A DNA stretch of 64,000 nucleotides from Variovorax paradoxus NBRC 15149 (lineage in GTDB: Bacteria; Pseudomonadota; Gammaproteobacteria; Burkholderiales; Burkholderiaceae_C): the NCBI RefSeq assembly GCF_001591365.1, contig NZ_BCUT01000002.1, positions 1-64,000 on the forward strand, read 5' to 3'. Below, one piece after another: positions 28,989 through 41,067 of the stretch. Positions within the stretch are counted from its first letter, which is position 1; every line of letters begins with the position of its first letter. Below the pieces are notes generated by a model that saw only the letters and a list, made by a program, of their open reading frames with translations, was not told the origin of the DNA and ran no database searches. The translations under genes and the position numbers were made by a program.

Positions 28989-30458
28989 TCAATCCCGACG
29001 CGGTTCGATCGCCGCCGCCCTGACGGGCTCGGCCTGCCAGCCGCCGCCCAGCGCCTTGAATGCACCGACCGCCGCACGCGCCGATTCCGTCTGCGCCTGC
29101 GCCCTGGCATCGGCCACGCGCAGCATGCTCTCGTCGGCCTGCAGCACTTCGATCAGGCTGACCACGCCGCGCTGGTAGGCCGCAAACGACGCGCCCCGCG
29201 CACGGCCCAATGAGGCCTCACCCTGCGCGAGCAGCGCGGCTTGCTCTTCGCGCTTGACCAGGGCCGAGAAGGCGTTCTCCACGTCTTCGGTGGCACGCAG
29301 CGCGGCAAGCCGGTAGGCCGCGAGCAGCTCCGCGTCCTGCCCCTTGGCGAGCTCGATCTGCGCATCGATGCGCGCAAAGTCGAACAGCCGCCAGCGCAGC
29401 CCGAGCAGGGCCGCGGCCTGGCTCGCGCCGCCGGTGAACAGGTTGCCGCTGGCCACCGACGTGGCGCTGCCGACCGTTCCCGCGAGCGACAGCTTCGGGT
29501 AGTACTCGGCCACGGCCACGCCGATGCGTGCGTTCGATGCCGCCAGGCGCCGCTCGGCGGCGATCAGGTCGGGCCGGCGCCGCAGCAGCTCCGCGGGCGA
29601 GCCGGCGGCGCCGATGCCGGGCGCAACGGGAATGGCCGCTGACGCCGCCAGTTCCGCGCGGTGCGCGCCCGGCGCCGTGCCCAGCATCACGTCGAGCGCG
29701 TTCATGGCCGCGGCCTCGCCGGCCTCGAGCGCCGGCACCGACGCCCGAACCTGCGCCAGCGCGCCCTCGGCCTGGTGCAGCTGGAGCTCGGTGGCCAGCC
29801 CCTTGCCCTGAAGCAGGCCGATTTTCGCGAGCAGATCCTGCTGCGTGGCGACCTGCCGGCGTGCAATGTCCAGGCGGGTTTGCAGGCCGCGCAAGGTGAT
29901 GTAGATGTCGGCGGTCTGCGCGGCCACGGCCAGGCGCGTGGCGGCCGCGCCGGCCTCCGAGGCCTGGTAGTCGGCCAGCGCGGCCTCGCGTCCCCGGCGC
30001 AGCCCGCCGAAGATGTCCAGCTCCCAGCTGGCGCCGAGGTTGGCTTCGTAGGCGCTGCCGTAGCGGTCGAAACCCGGCTGCGCGTTCAGCACCTGGCCCA
30101 GCGGCGTCTCCACCGACTGGTAGGCCCTGGCCGCTTGCGCGCCCAGGTTGCCCGAAGGCAGCAGCGCCGCATTCGCTGCACCGAGCCCGGCCCGGGCCTG
30201 CGCCACGCGCGCGGCGGCCTGCGCAAGATCGAGGTTCTGCTTCAGCGCCTGTTCGACATAGCCGGCCAGCTGCGCATCGCCGAAGCCGGTCCACCATGCC
30301 GCGAGCTCGGCGTTGGCGGTGGCCGATCGCTGGCCGAGCGCCGCCTCGCCCATGAAGCGGTCGGGCAGGGCCGGGGCCGGCCGGACATAGTCGGGCCCCA
30401 CGGCGCAGCCTGCGAGGAGGCTGAACAGCAGGGGCAGGGCAAGCGTGCGTGGGGACAT
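28989..30458 (-). CDS. RND efflux outer-membrane factor (NodT family lipoprotein)
   Basis: The 489-residue protein has a lipoprotein signal peptide with Cys18 (LLAGCAVGPDY), typical of NodT/OprM-type outer-membrane factors. Two related helical halves follow, each with long coiled-coil stretches rich in Ala, Gln and Leu, and the motif RRPDLIAAERRLAASNARIG. It forms the trimeric exit channel for the RND pump encoded from 31.3 to 35.5 kb. The ATG at 30458 positions the signal peptide; the frame continues upstream to 30575 but over the operator. Confidence 0.92.
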   Translation of the reverse strand: MSPRTLALPLLFSLLAGCAVGPDYVRPAPALPDRFMGEAALGQRSATANAELAAWWTGFGDAQLAGYVEQALKQNLDLAQAAARVAQARAGLGAANAALLPSGNLGAQAARAYQSVETPLGQVLNAQPGFDRYGSAYEANLGASWELDIFGGLRRGREAALADYQASEAGAAATRLAVAAQTADIYITLRGLQTRLDIARRQVATQQDLLAKIGLLQGKGLATELQLHQAEGALAQVRASVPALEAGEAAAMNALDVMLGTAPGAHRAELAASAAIPVAPGIGAAGSPAELLRRRPDLIAAERRLAASNARIGVAVAEYYPKLSLAGTVGSATSVASGNLFTGGASQAAALLGLRWRLFDFARIDAQIELAKGQDAELLAAYRLAALRATEDVENAFSALVKREEQAALLAQGEASLGRARGASFAAYQRGVVSLIEVLQADESMLRVADARAQAQTESARAAVGAFKALGGGWQAEPVRAAAIEPRRD

Positions 30459-30499
30459 GGGAGTGCTCCGGGCGACGGACGAAAAAAGCAAGAGAAGTG

Positions 30500-30525
30500 A
30501 GTGACTATAATTCAATTTAGTCACT
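30500..30525. promoter_or_regulatory. Efflux TetR operator, copy 1
   Basis: AGTGACTA (30500-30507), ten bases, then TAGTCACT (30518-30525) is a perfect 8-bp inverted repeat. It sits between the divergent outer-membrane factor and tetR genes. The same element recurs at 31195 before the adaptor gene. Confidence 0.75.
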
Positions 30526-30562
30526 TGTTGTTGTTTGTTTGTCCAGGCGCTAAGCTCCCGGC

Positions 30563-31180
30563 ATGAACAACGCAACCTCTTCCCCGCCGGCCGCGCGGGG
30601 GCCGGCCGACCATGACGTGCGCGCGCAGATCGTCGTGGCGGCCACCGAGCACTTCAGCCAGTACGGCTACGAGAAGACCACGGTTTCCGACCTGGCCAAG
30701 GCCATCGGCTTCTCCAAGGCCTACATCTACAAGTTCTTCGAGTCCAAGCAGGCGATCGGCGAAATGATCTGCGCGAACTGCCTGCGCGAGATCCAGCTGG
30801 AGATCCGCGCCGCGGTCGACGGGGCCGGCAGCCCGCCCGAGAAGCTGCGCCGCATGTTCAAGGCCATCGTGGATTCGGGCCTTCGGCTGTTCTTCCAGGA
30901 CCGCAAGCTCTACGAGATCGCCATCTCGGCCGCCAGCGAGCGCTGGCCGTCGGCCATCGCCCATGAAGAGTGCATCCGGCAGATGCTGCTCGAATTGCTG
31001 AGGCAGGGGCGCGAGTCCGGCGACTTCGAGCGCAAGACGCCGATCGACGAGACGGCGGCGGCCATCTACCTGGTCATGCACCCCTACGTCAACCCCGTGA
31101 TCCTGCAGCTCAGCTCCAGTTACACGGAGCAGGCGCCGGCCCAGCTGTCGGGCCTGGTGCTGCGCAGCTTGTCGCCTTAG
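30563..31180 (+). CDS. TetR-family repressor of the RND efflux system
   Basis: The 205-residue protein has a TetR DNA-binding domain at about residues 20-65 (VVAATEHFSQYGYEKTTVSDLAKAIG, SKAYIYKFFESKQAIG) and a divergent helical ligand domain. It is located between the outer-membrane factor gene, transcribed divergently, and the adaptor/pump genes on its own strand. A 26-bp operator-like palindrome lies upstream of it and again between it and the adaptor gene. It probably represses all three units until a pump substrate binds. Confidence 0.9.
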   Translation: MNNATSSPPAARGPADHDVRAQIVVAATEHFSQYGYEKTTVSDLAKAIGFSKAYIYKFFESKQAIGEMICANCLREIQLEIRAAVDGAGSPPEKLRRMFKAIVDSGLRLFFQDRKLYEIAISAASERWPSAIAHEECIRQMLLELLRQGRESGDFERKTPIDETAAAIYLVMHPYVNPVILQLSSSYTEQAPAQLSGLVLRSLSP

Positions 31181-31194
31181 CCGAATAAATTCTC

Positions 31195-31220
31195 AGTGAC
31201 TATTGACTAAATTGGTCACT
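31195..31220. promoter_or_regulatory. Efflux TetR operator, copy 2
   Basis: AGTGACTA (31195-31202), ten bases, then TGGTCACT (31213-31220) repeats the palindrome at 30500 with one base changed. It lies 46 bases before the adaptor ATG. Confidence 0.72.
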
Positions 31221-31265
31221 GTTATCAGAATCGGGGCCCTGATCGATTCGTCAATGGGCCCCCTC

Positions 31266-32381
31266 ATGCACACGCGCCGCTTCCTCACATCCGCCTTGGT
31301 CTGCGCCTTGCCGTTCGCGCTGGCCGCCTGCGACGACAAGGCCCCGCCCGATCCACGCACCCAGACGCCGCTGGTGCGCGCCGCCACGGTCCAGGCCGCC
31401 GGGCCGGCATCGCGCTCGTTCACCGGCACCGTCGCCGCGCGGGTTCAGAGCGACCTGGGCTTTCGCGTCTCCGGAAAAGTGCTGGAGCGCCTGGTCGACG
31501 CGGGTCAGGCGGTCAAGCGCGGGCAACTGCTCATGCGCATCGACCCGGTCGACCTGAGGCTGGCCGCGCGTGCGCAGCAGGAGGCCGTGAGCGCCGCACG
31601 GGCGCGCGCGAAGCAGGCCGGCGACGAGGAAGCGCGCTTTCGCGACCTGCGCGGCACCGGCGCGATTTCCGCCTCCGCGTACGACCAGGCCAAGGCGGCG
31701 GCGGATGCCGCGCAGGCCCAGCTCGCTGCGGCCGAGGCGCAATCGGAAGTCGCGCGCAATTCGAATCGCTATTCGGAACTCGTTGCCGACGCAGATGGCA
31801 CGGTGCTCGAGACGCTGGCCGAGCCTGGCCAGGTCGTCAGCGCCGGGCAGCCGGTGGTCCGCGTGGCGCAGGCCGGGCGCAGGGAGGCCGTGGTGCAGTT
31901 GCCCGAAACGCTGCGTCCGGCCGTCGGCTCCGGCGGGCAGGCCGCGCTGTTCGGCAAGGAAGACGTTGCCGTGCCCGTCAAGCTCAGGCAGCTCTCCGAT
32001 GCGGCCGACAGGCTCACGCGCACCTTCGAGGCGCGCTACGTGCTCGAAGGCGCGCTCGCCAACGCACCGCTGGGCGCCACGGTGACCGTCGACATCTCGG
32101 ACGGCAAGCCGGCCCGGGCAGGAGGCGTGCAGGTGCCCATCAGCGCCTTGTTCGATACCGGCAAGGCGACGGGCGTCTGGGTCATCGGCGGCGATCCGTC
32201 GACGGTGCGCTGGCAGCCGGTGGCCGTCGAGCGCCTGGATGGCGAGCGCGCGCTGGTGGCCGGGCAGCTCAAGCAGGGCGACCAGGTGGTCGCGCTTGGC
32301 GCGCACCTGCTGCGCGAAGGCGAGAAGGTGCGTGTCGCAGCCGCGGCCGCGCCCGCCGCGGCGGGCGGAGCGCGTCCATGA
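31266..32381 (+). CDS. RND efflux periplasmic adaptor (membrane fusion protein)
   Basis: The 371-residue lipoprotein has Cys22 after ALPFALAA. It has the order expected of HlyD/AcrA-like adaptors: a lipoyl half-motif (LGFRVSGKVLERLVDAGQAVKRGQLL), an Ala-rich coiled coil (AAADAAQAQLAAAEAQSEVAR), the second lipoyl half (DADGTVLETLAEPGQVVSAGQPV) and beta-barrel domains. ATG 31266 was preferred; ATG 31254 is four codons upstream. Its stop overlaps the pump gene start by four bases. Confidence 0.93.
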   Translation: MHTRRFLTSALVCALPFALAACDDKAPPDPRTQTPLVRAATVQAAGPASRSFTGTVAARVQSDLGFRVSGKVLERLVDAGQAVKRGQLLMRIDPVDLRLAARAQQEAVSAARARAKQAGDEEARFRDLRGTGAISASAYDQAKAAADAAQAQLAAAEAQSEVARNSNRYSELVADADGTVLETLAEPGQVVSAGQPVVRVAQAGRREAVVQLPETLRPAVGSGGQAALFGKEDVAVPVKLRQLSDAADRLTRTFEARYVLEGALANAPLGATVTVDISDGKPARAGGVQVPISALFDTGKATGVWVIGGDPSTVRWQPVAVERLDGERALVAGQLKQGDQVVALGAHLLREGEKVRVAAAAAPAAAGGARP

Positions 32382-35300
32382 GCGAAGGCCGCTTCAACCT
32401 GTCGGCGCTGGCGGTACGCGAGCGATCCATCACGCTGTTTCTCATCGGCCTGATCTCGCTCGCGGGGCTGGTCGCGTTCTTCAAGCTCGGCCGCGCGGAA
32501 GACCCGGCCTTCACGATCAAGGTGATGACCATCATCACGGCCTGGCCGGGCGCCACCGCGCAGGAGATGCAGGACCAGGTGGCCGAGAAGCTCGAGAAGC
32601 GCCTCCAGGAGCTGCGCTACTACGACCGCGCCGAAACCTACACGCGGCCCGGCCTCGCGTTCACCACGCTGACCTTGCAGGACAGCACGCCGCCCTCCAA
32701 GGTCCAGGAAGAGTTCTACCAGGCGCGCAAGAAGGTCGGCGACGAAGCGGGCAACCTGCCCTCCGGCGTGATCGGGCCGATGATCAACGACGAGTACGCG
32801 GACGTCACCTTCGCGCTGTTCGCGCTCAAGGCCAAGGGAGAAGCGCAGCGCGTGCTGGTGCGCGATGCCGAGGCGCTGCGCCAGCGCCTCTTGCATGTGC
32901 CGGGCGTGAAGAAGGTCAACATCGCGGGCGAGCAGTCGGAGCGCATCTACGTCGAGTTCGCGCACGACCGGCTGGCCACCCTGGGCATCGGGCCGCAGGA
33001 CGTGTTCGCCGCGCTCAACGGCCAGAACGCGCTGAGCCCGGCCGGCTCTGTGGAAACCCGCGGCCCGCAGGTGTTCATCCGGCTGGACGGCGCATTCGAC
33101 ACGCTGCAGAAGATCCGCGACACGCCCCTGGTCGCGCAGGGCCGCACCCTGAAGCTGTCGGATGTGGCCACGGTCAGGCGCGGCTACGAAGACCCGGCCA
33201 CCTTCATGATCCGCAACGGCGGCGAGCCTGCCTTGCTGATCGGCGTGGTGATGCGCGAGGGCTGGAACGGGCTCGACCTGGGCAAGGCGCTGGAGGTGGA
33301 AGCCCAAGCCATCAACGCCGAGCTGCCGCTGGGCCTCCGCCTCACCAAGGTCACGGACCAGTCGGTGAACATCAGCGCGTCGGTCGACGAGTTCATGGTC
33401 AAGTTCTTTGCGGCGCTGCTGGTCGTGATGCTCGTGAGCTTCCTGAGCATGGGCTGGCGTGCGGGCCTGGTGGTGGCCGCCGCGGTGCCGCTGACGCTGG
33501 CCGTGGTCTTCGTGGTGATGGCCGCGACCGGCAAGAACTTCGACCGCATCACGCTCGGCTCGCTGATCCTCGCGCTCGGCCTCCTGGTGGACGACGCCAT
33601 CATCGCCATCGAGATGATGGTGGTGAAGATCGAGGAGGGCTACAGCCATGTGGCCGCGTCCGCCTATGCCTGGAGCCACACGGCGGCGCCGATGCTCTCG
33701 GGCACGCTGGTCACTGCCGTCGGCTTCATGCCCAACGGCTTTGCGCCGTCGACCGCGGGCGAGTACACGAGCAACATGTTCTGGATCGTCGGCATTGCGC
33801 TGATCGCGTCCTGGGTGGTCGCCGTGGTGTTCACGCCCTACCTGGGCGTCAAGCTGCTGCCGAACTTCAAGAAGATCGAAGGCGGCCATGCCGCGATCTA
33901 CGGCACGCCGCGCTACAACCGGCTGCGCGGCGTGCTGGCGCGCGTCATCGCGCGCAAGTGGCTGGTGGCGGGCGCGGTCGTCGGCCTCTTCGTGGTGGCC
34001 ATCCTCGGCATGGGCGTGGTCAAGAAGCAGTTCTTCCCGATCTCCGACCGCCCCGAGGTGCTGGTCGAAGTGCAGATGCCCTACGGCAGTTCGATCACGC
34101 AGACCAGCGATGCCACGGCCAAGGTCGAGCGCTGGCTGTCCACGCAGCCCGAGGCGCAGATCGTCACGTCGTACATCGGGCAGGGCGCGCCCCGCTTCTT
34201 TTTCGCGATGGGGCCGGAACTGCCCGACCCCTCGTTCGCCAAGATCGTGGTGCGCACGGCCAGCCAGGAGGAGCGCGAGGCACTGAAGCACCGCCTGCGC
34301 CAGGCCATTGCCGATGGCCTCGCGTCCGAGGCGCGGGTGCGCGTGACGCAGCTGGTGTTCGGGCCGTACTCGCCGTTCCCTGTGGCCTACCGCGTCAGCG
34401 GGCCCGATGCGAACGAGCTGCGCCGGATCGCGGCCGAGGTGCGGCAGGTGATGGATGCCAGTCCGATGATGCGCACGGTCAGCACCGACTGGGGCACCCG
34501 CACGCCCACGCTGCACTTCACCCTGAAGCAGGACCGCCTGCAGGCCGTCGGGCTGAGCTCCAGCGCGGTGGCGCAGCAGCTGCAGTTCCTCCTGAGCGGC
34601 GCGCCGGTGACCACCGTGCGCGAGGACATCCGCACCGTGCAGGTGGTGGCCCGTTCGGCCGGCAGCACCCGGCTCGATCCCGCCAAGCTCGCGGACTTCA
34701 CGCTCGCCGGTGCCGGCGGCCAGCGCATTCCGCTGTCGCAGGTCGGCGAGGTCGAGGTGCGCATGGAAGAGCCCGTGATGCGGCGGCGCGACCGCATGCC
34801 CACGATCACGGTGCAGGGCGACATCGCCGAGGGGCTGCAGCCGCCGGACGTATCGAACGCGATCACCGCGAAGCTGCAGCCGCTGATGCAGAAGCTGCCG
34901 GCCGGCTACCGCATCGCCGAGGCCGGCTCCATCGAGGAATCGGAGAAGGCGACCGCGGCGATGCTGCCGCTCTTCCCCATCATGCTGGCGGCCACGCTGC
35001 TCATCATCATCTTCCAGGTGCGCTCGATCTCCGCGATGGTCATGGTGTTCCTCACGAGCCCGCTGGGGCTGATTGGCGTCGTGCCGACCTTGCTGCTGTT
35101 CCAGCAGCCCTTCGGCATCAATGCGCTCGTGGGGCTCATCGCGCTGTCGGGCATCCTGATGCGCAACACGCTGATCCTGCTCGGGCAGATCCACCATAAC
35201 CAGGAGGAGGGGCTCGATCCCTTCCATGCGGTGGTCGAGGCGACCGTGCAGCGTGCGCGGCCCGTGATCCTGACCGCGCTGGCGGCGATCCTCGCGTTCA

Positions 35301-35455
35301 TTCCGCTCACGCACTCGGTGTTCTGGGGCGCGCTGGCGTACACGCTGATCGGCGGCACCTTCGCGGGGACGATCCTCACGCTGGTGTTCCTGCCGGCGAT
35401 GTATTCGATCTGGTTCAGGATCAAACCCGGCAGCGCCGCCCAGCCCGCGCATTGA
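32378..35455 (+). CDS. RND-family efflux pump
   Basis: The 1025-residue transporter has normal AcrB/MdtB-like length. It has one N-terminal helix (residues about 15-35), a large periplasmic domain, a helix bundle containing [22 protein letters not shown] (helix 4 proton-relay Asp-Asp), a second periplasmic domain and a C-terminal helix bundle. It exports substrates by proton antiport through the adaptor and NodT channel encoded nearby. The sequence [27 protein letters not shown] is typical of the branch often annotated as heavy-metal- or biocide-unrelated HAE1-like pumps. Substrate is unknown. Confidence 0.93.
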   Translation: MSEGRFNLSALAVRERSITLFLIGLISLAGLVAFFKLGRAEDPAFTIKVMTIITAWPGATAQEMQDQVAEKLEKRLQELRYYDRAETYTRPGLAFTTLTLQDSTPPSKVQEEFYQARKKVGDEAGNLPSGVIGPMINDEYADVTFALFALKAKGEAQRVLVRDAEALRQRLLHVPGVKKVNIAGEQSERIYVEFAHDRLATLGIGPQDVFAALNGQNALSPAGSVETRGPQVFIRLDGAFDTLQKIRDTPLVAQGRTLKLSDVATVRRGYEDPATFMIRNGGEPALLIGVVMREGWNGLDLGKALEVEAQAINAELPLGLRLTKVTDQSVNISASVDEFMVKFFAALLVVMLVSFLSMGWRAGLVVAAAVPLTLAVVFVVMAATGKNFDRITLGSLILALGLLVDDAIIAIEMMVVKIEEGYSHVAASAYAWSHTAAPMLSGTLVTAVGFMPNGFAPSTAGEYTSNMFWIVGIALIASWVVAVVFTPYLGVKLLPNFKKIEGGHAAIYGTPRYNRLRGVLARVIARKWLVAGAVVGLFVVAILGMGVVKKQFFPISDRPEVLVEVQMPYGSSITQTSDATAKVERWLSTQPEAQIVTSYIGQGAPRFFFAMGPELPDPSFAKIVVRTASQEEREALKHRLRQAIADGLASEARVRVTQLVFGPYSPFPVAYRVSGPDANELRRIAAEVRQVMDASPMMRTVSTDWGTRTPTLHFTLKQDRLQAVGLSSSAVAQQLQFLLSGAPVTTVREDIRTVQVVARSAGSTRLDPAKLADFTLAGAGGQRIPLSQVGEVEVRMEEPVMRRRDRMPTITVQGDIAEGLQPPDVSNAITAKLQPLMQKLPAGYRIAEAGSIEESEKATAAMLPLFPIMLAATLLIIIFQVRSISAMVMVFLTSPLGLIGVVPTLLLFQQPFGINALVGLIALSGILMRNTLILLGQIHHNQEEGLDPFHAVVEATVQRARPVILTALAAILAFIPLTHSVFWGALAYTLIGGTFAGTILTLVFLPAMYSIWFRIKPGSAAQPAH

Positions 35456-35496
35456 CGCGCCTCATCACCATTCACCAAGAGATCGAAGGAATTGCC

Positions 35497-36309
35497 ATGT
35501 CGAGTTCATCAGTCGTTGTCGTGACGGGCGCGTCCTCGGGCATCGGACGCGCCGCTGCAGAAATGTTCGTGGCGCGCGGCTGCCGGGTGTTCGGCACTGC
35601 GCGCGACCTGCGCAGGGCACCCGCGCTGCCCGGCGTCGAGTTCGTCGAGATGGACGTCCGCGAGGAAGGCTCGGTCCAGGCGGGCATCGACTCCATCATC
35701 GAGCAGGCCATGCGCATCGACGTGCTGGTCAACAACGCGGGAATGATGATGATCGGCGCGGTCGAGGAAACCGCGACGGCCGAGGCCGCGGAGCTGTTCG
35801 ACACCAACGTCTTCGGCCTGCTTCGCGTGACGCGCGCCGTGCTCCCGTACATGCGCCAGCAGCGCCGCGGGCGGATCGTCAACGTCAGCTCCGTGCTCGG
35901 CGTGCTCCCGGCCCCGTACATGGGCCTGTATGCGGCCACCAAGCATGCGGTGGAAGGGCTCTCGGAGTCGCTGGACCACGAGGTGCGCCAGTTCGGCATT
36001 CGCGCGACCTTGGTGCAGCCGGCCTTCACCCGGACCAACCTCGATGCCAACGCCCCGCGCACCAAGGCGCGGATCGCAGGCTATGACCGCGAACGCGACC
36101 TGGTGGCGCTCTCCGTGGCCGACAGCGTGGGCAGTGCGCCCGAGCCGCACGGCGTGGCGGGCACCATCGTCGAGGCGGCGCTCGGCCCCTGGCGCATGCG
36201 CTGCACGCCGCCGGGGGAGGCGTCCTTGCTGACGAAGCTGCGCCGCTTCATGCCCGCGGGACCGGTGGACGCGAGCCTCAGGAAAAAGCTCGGGCTCGGT
36301 TCCTCCTGA
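35497..36309 (+). CDS. SDR-family oxidoreductase
   Basis: This 270-residue classical SDR has [15 protein letters not shown] at the N-terminus, [10 protein letters not shown], the catalytic Ser in IVNVSSVLG and [11 protein letters not shown] with the Tyr-xxx-Lys pair. The start at ATG 35497 follows GAAGGA. It lies 41 bases after the pump gene and may be read through from it; its role is not evident. A LysR gene follows 34 bases later. Confidence 0.88.
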   Translation: MSSSSVVVVTGASSGIGRAAAEMFVARGCRVFGTARDLRRAPALPGVEFVEMDVREEGSVQAGIDSIIEQAMRIDVLVNNAGMMMIGAVEETATAEAAELFDTNVFGLLRVTRAVLPYMRQQRRGRIVNVSSVLGVLPAPYMGLYAATKHAVEGLSESLDHEVRQFGIRATLVQPAFTRTNLDANAPRTKARIAGYDRERDLVALSVADSVGSAPEPHGVAGTIVEAALGPWRMRCTPPGEASLLTKLRRFMPAGPVDASLRKKLGLGSS

Positions 36310-36343
36310 ACGCTCGCCCCGTCCGGCAACGAAGGAGAACATC

Positions 36344-37243
36344 ATGGACAGCCTGGATCTCCTGCGCACCTTCAGCGAGGTGGCCTCTTCCGGAAGCTTC
36401 TCCCGCACCGCCAAGCACCTGGCGCTGTCGCGGGGAACCGTCAGCAAATACATCGCGGCCCTCGAGCACCGCTTCGGCGTGCGGCTGCTGAACCGGACCA
36501 ATCGCGCCGTCAGCCTCACGGACGCAGGCCTCCTGCTGCTCGACAGGAGCAGGCCGATACTGGAATTGGCCGATGTGACGCGCGCCGAGCTGCAGGACCG
36601 CGCACGGGTCCCGAGCGGGCGCCTGCGCGTCTCGGCGCCGCACGGCATGGACCTGACGCAGCTGCCGGCGCTGATCAACGACTTCCTCGGCCACTACCCC
36701 GAGGTCAGCATCAGCCTCGTGCTCTCGAACCGCCTGGTCGACCTCACGGAAGAGGGCGTCGACATCGCGCTTCGCTTCGCCCCCTCGGCCAACGAGAACC
36801 TGATCGTTCGAAAACTGATGCCGATGGCGCTCAGCGTCTGCGCCGCGCCCATGTACTGGCGCAAGCACGGCGTGCCCACCCACCCGGACGAGCTTGCGCA
36901 TCACGCCGCGCTGGTCAGCACCCAGCTGAATCCGCTGCCGAAGTGGCGCTTCGAAGCCGACCGCCAACCGATCGAGGTGGCGGTCCGCGGCCGGCTGGAC
37001 GCCACCGAAGCCAGCCCGCTGATCCAGGCGGCACTGCTGGGCGCAGGCGTCGTCTACCTGCCGTCGGTGATGCTCGAGCCCTACATCGAGAGCGGGCGGC
37101 TGGTGCCCGTGCTATCGGAGTTCGTCCGCAGCGACATGTGGCTCTCGGCCGTCTATCTGCAGCGCCGGCACAGCACGGCGGTGCAGCGCGCGTTCCTGGA
37201 TTTTCTGGCGGTGCGGCTCAAGCCTGCGGGATTGCGCGGATGA
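36344..37243 (+). CDS. LysR-family transcriptional regulator
   Basis: The 299-residue protein begins MDSLDLLRTFSEVASSGSFSRTAKHLALSRGTVSKYIAALE, a LysR DNA-binding domain. The effector domain resembles the DsdC/PcpR-like AcrR-independent branch commonly paired with SDRs or efflux genes. AAGGAG lies seven bases before ATG 36344. It is cotranscribed with or close to the SDR gene upstream and convergent with acs. Its target is unknown. Confidence 0.88.
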   Translation: MDSLDLLRTFSEVASSGSFSRTAKHLALSRGTVSKYIAALEHRFGVRLLNRTNRAVSLTDAGLLLLDRSRPILELADVTRAELQDRARVPSGRLRVSAPHGMDLTQLPALINDFLGHYPEVSISLVLSNRLVDLTEEGVDIALRFAPSANENLIVRKLMPMALSVCAAPMYWRKHGVPTHPDELAHHAALVSTQLNPLPKWRFEADRQPIEVAVRGRLDATEASPLIQAALLGAGVVYLPSVMLEPYIESGRLVPVLSEFVRSDMWLSAVYLQRRHSTAVQRAFLDFLAVRLKPAGLRG

Positions 37244-37279
37244 AGATCGACTCACGGTGAGCTGCCGCTCGCGAGCCCC

Positions 37280-39247
<1,968 letters not shown>

Positions 39248-39298
39248 GATGGGTCTCCTGATGGTTCGATGCGGGGCGTCGCGGGTCTGGTGGCTGTT

Positions 39299-40207
39299 TC
39301 ACGGGTCCGCATGGCTGTTCAGCCAGGCGGCAACCGCTGCGGCGCTGCGGAAGTCGTCGCAGGCGCGCGCGGGAACGCCGGGGTAGCGCTGGTTCCACAT
39401 GCGCGCGAGCGCCTGGCCCGGCCCCACCTCCAGCACGCAGCGCACCTGCCGCGCCATGATGTTTTCCATGCATTCGTCCCAGCGAACCGTCTGGGCGATC
39501 TGGGCAGCCAATGCCGTGCGGGCAGACCGTGCATCGCGGATGCGGTCCCCCGCATTGCTGAACAGCACGGCGCGGGGCGCCTGAAACGGCACCTGCGCCA
39601 GCGCCAGTGAAAAGCTCTCCGCCGCTTCGCGCATCCAGGGCGTGTGGGACGCGACGTTGACCCGCAGGCGCGTGCACTGCGCACCGGCTGCGATTGCCAT
39701 GCGCTCGGCATCGTCCAATGCCGCGCTCGGACCGCCGAGGACCACGCTGGCGCTGCCGTTGCGAATCGCGAGTTCGAGCCCCGCATCGATGCGCAACTGC
39801 TCCCACTTCTGCTCGGGCAAGCCGCTCACGGCCAGCAGGCCGCCGGGCGCGCGTGCGGCGCAGCGGTCCATCGCCGCGGCCCGCTGCGGCGCGAGTGCTG
39901 CGGCCGCGCCCGCGTCGATCACGCCGGCCGCGCTGAAGGCAGCGAGTTCGCCGACGCTGTAGCCGGCGACCGCAGCGGGCGGCGAAACCATGGGCGCAAG
40001 CTGTGCCCAGGCCGCGAGGGCAAGGCCGGTCAGCAGCGTCTGCGCGTTGTCGTTGCGTTCGGCCCAGTGCGGATCCGCGAGAGCATGGCGCCAGTCGTCG
40101 ACGCCGAGTTGCGCGCACATGCCATGCACGAGTGCGTCGTCCGCGAGCCATGGCAGCATCGCGGAATGCTGGTTGCCCTGGCCGGAGAAAAGCAGTGCGA
40201 AGCTCAT
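39299..40207 (-). CDS. mdcH: Malonate decarboxylase epsilon subunit (malonyltransferase)
   Basis: The 302-residue protein has a malonyl-CoA:ACP transacylase fold: LFSGQGNQ, AGYSVGELAAF with nucleophile Ser84, VNVASHTPWM with the catalytic His, and LEVGPGQAL. In Mdc systems it loads malonyl onto the MdcC carrier to start the cycle. Its ATG overlaps the mdcB stop by four bases, showing translational coupling at the end of the mdc operon. Confidence 0.92.
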   Translation of the reverse strand: MSFALLFSGQGNQHSAMLPWLADDALVHGMCAQLGVDDWRHALADPHWAERNDNAQTLLTGLALAAWAQLAPMVSPPAAVAGYSVGELAAFSAAGVIDAGAAAALAPQRAAAMDRCAARAPGGLLAVSGLPEQKWEQLRIDAGLELAIRNGSASVVLGGPSAALDDAERMAIAAGAQCTRLRVNVASHTPWMREAAESFSLALAQVPFQAPRAVLFSNAGDRIRDARSARTALAAQIAQTVRWDECMENIMARQVRCVLEVGPGQALARMWNQRYPGVPARACDDFRSAAAVAAWLNSHADP

Positions 40208-41067
40208 GAGCCTGGGCACACGCGCTGGAGCCAGCACGCGGCGGCCAGCGTGTCTGCCGCACCGCCGGGCGACAGGCGGCGCCGCACGAAATCGTCCGCG
40301 ATGGCTTGCGCCTCCTGGAGCCCCTCGCGCCGTGCGATGCCGCCTCGGTCGAGAAAGCCCCGCGCCGCGCGTTGGGCGCCGCGCAGGCCGGCCAGGCCGC
40401 CGCGGTGCGCAAGATTGCTGTCGTCCAGCACCGCAATGAGGTGGAACAAGGTATCGAGCCGCGCCTCGCGGGGCGCGAGGCCCCCGGCCAAGGCCCTCCT
40501 CAGTGCCGGAAGCGCCGTCTCGAACAGCACCGGAAACGCCAGCGCCGCTTCTTCGGATGCGCTGCGCAGGCCATGGCGCCGTGCAGCGATGCCGCCGGGC
40601 AGCACGGGCGCGCGCTGGCTGCGTATCGCCAATGCGTCGCCCCAGTGCCGGCGCAGCGCATCGCGCAGTGCCGCCGGATCCCATGCATCGCCATGCGCCC
40701 GCAGCGCGGCACCGGCCGCGGCGCACAGCAGGCCGAGCATGAAGATCGCGCCCCGGTGCGTGTTGACGCCGCCGGTGGCGGCCAGCATGCGCGCCTCCGC
40801 CGCAATGCCGTGGCGCTCGAGCACCGCGAAATCCGCGCCTGCGGCGCCGGCCTCGGCGATCCGGACGAAGTAGCGGCGCAGCGAGAACAGGCTGCGCATG
40901 AAGGTGTGTGCGTCCATGTCGTCGTGGCTGCCGCAGTCGATCAAGGTGACCAGGCCGGGCTTGGGCGACAGCGACAGTTCGTCGTAGAGCGCAAGCGTGG
41001 CCGTGCGTCCGATCGCAGCGGGTGTCGGCCGCGAATCGGGCGACGGCGAAAGGGCGAAGTTCCTCAT
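40204..41067 (-). CDS. mdcB: Triphosphoribosyl-dephospho-CoA synthase
   Basis: The 287-residue protein is of the CitG/MdcB family. PKPGLVTLIDCGSHDDMDAHTFMRS is the conserved nucleotide-binding segment, ATGGVNTHRGAIFMLGLL the second conserved block and LDDSNLAHRGG the third. It makes 2'-(5''-triphosphoribosyl)-3'-dephospho-CoA, the precursor of the MdcC prosthetic group. ATG 41067 overlaps the mdcG stop by four bases. Confidence 0.93.
   Translation of the reverse strand: MRNFALSPSPDSRPTPAAIGRTATLALYDELSLSPKPGLVTLIDCGSHDDMDAHTFMRSLFSLRRYFVRIAEAGAAGADFAVLERHGIAAEARMLAATGGVNTHRGAIFMLGLLCAAAGAALRAHGDAWDPAALRDALRRHWGDALAIRSQRAPVLPGGIAARRHGLRSASEEAALAFPVLFETALPALRRALAGGLAPREARLDTLFHLIAVLDDSNLAHRGGLAGLRGAQRAARGFLDRGGIARREGLQEAQAIADDFVRRRLSPGGAADTLAAACWLQRVCPGS

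Noticed and set aside
32036..35452. 1138-codon minus-strand frame
   Set aside because: It is antisense to the RND pump gene, is His/Arg/Asp-rich with no domains, and results from high GC at third positions.
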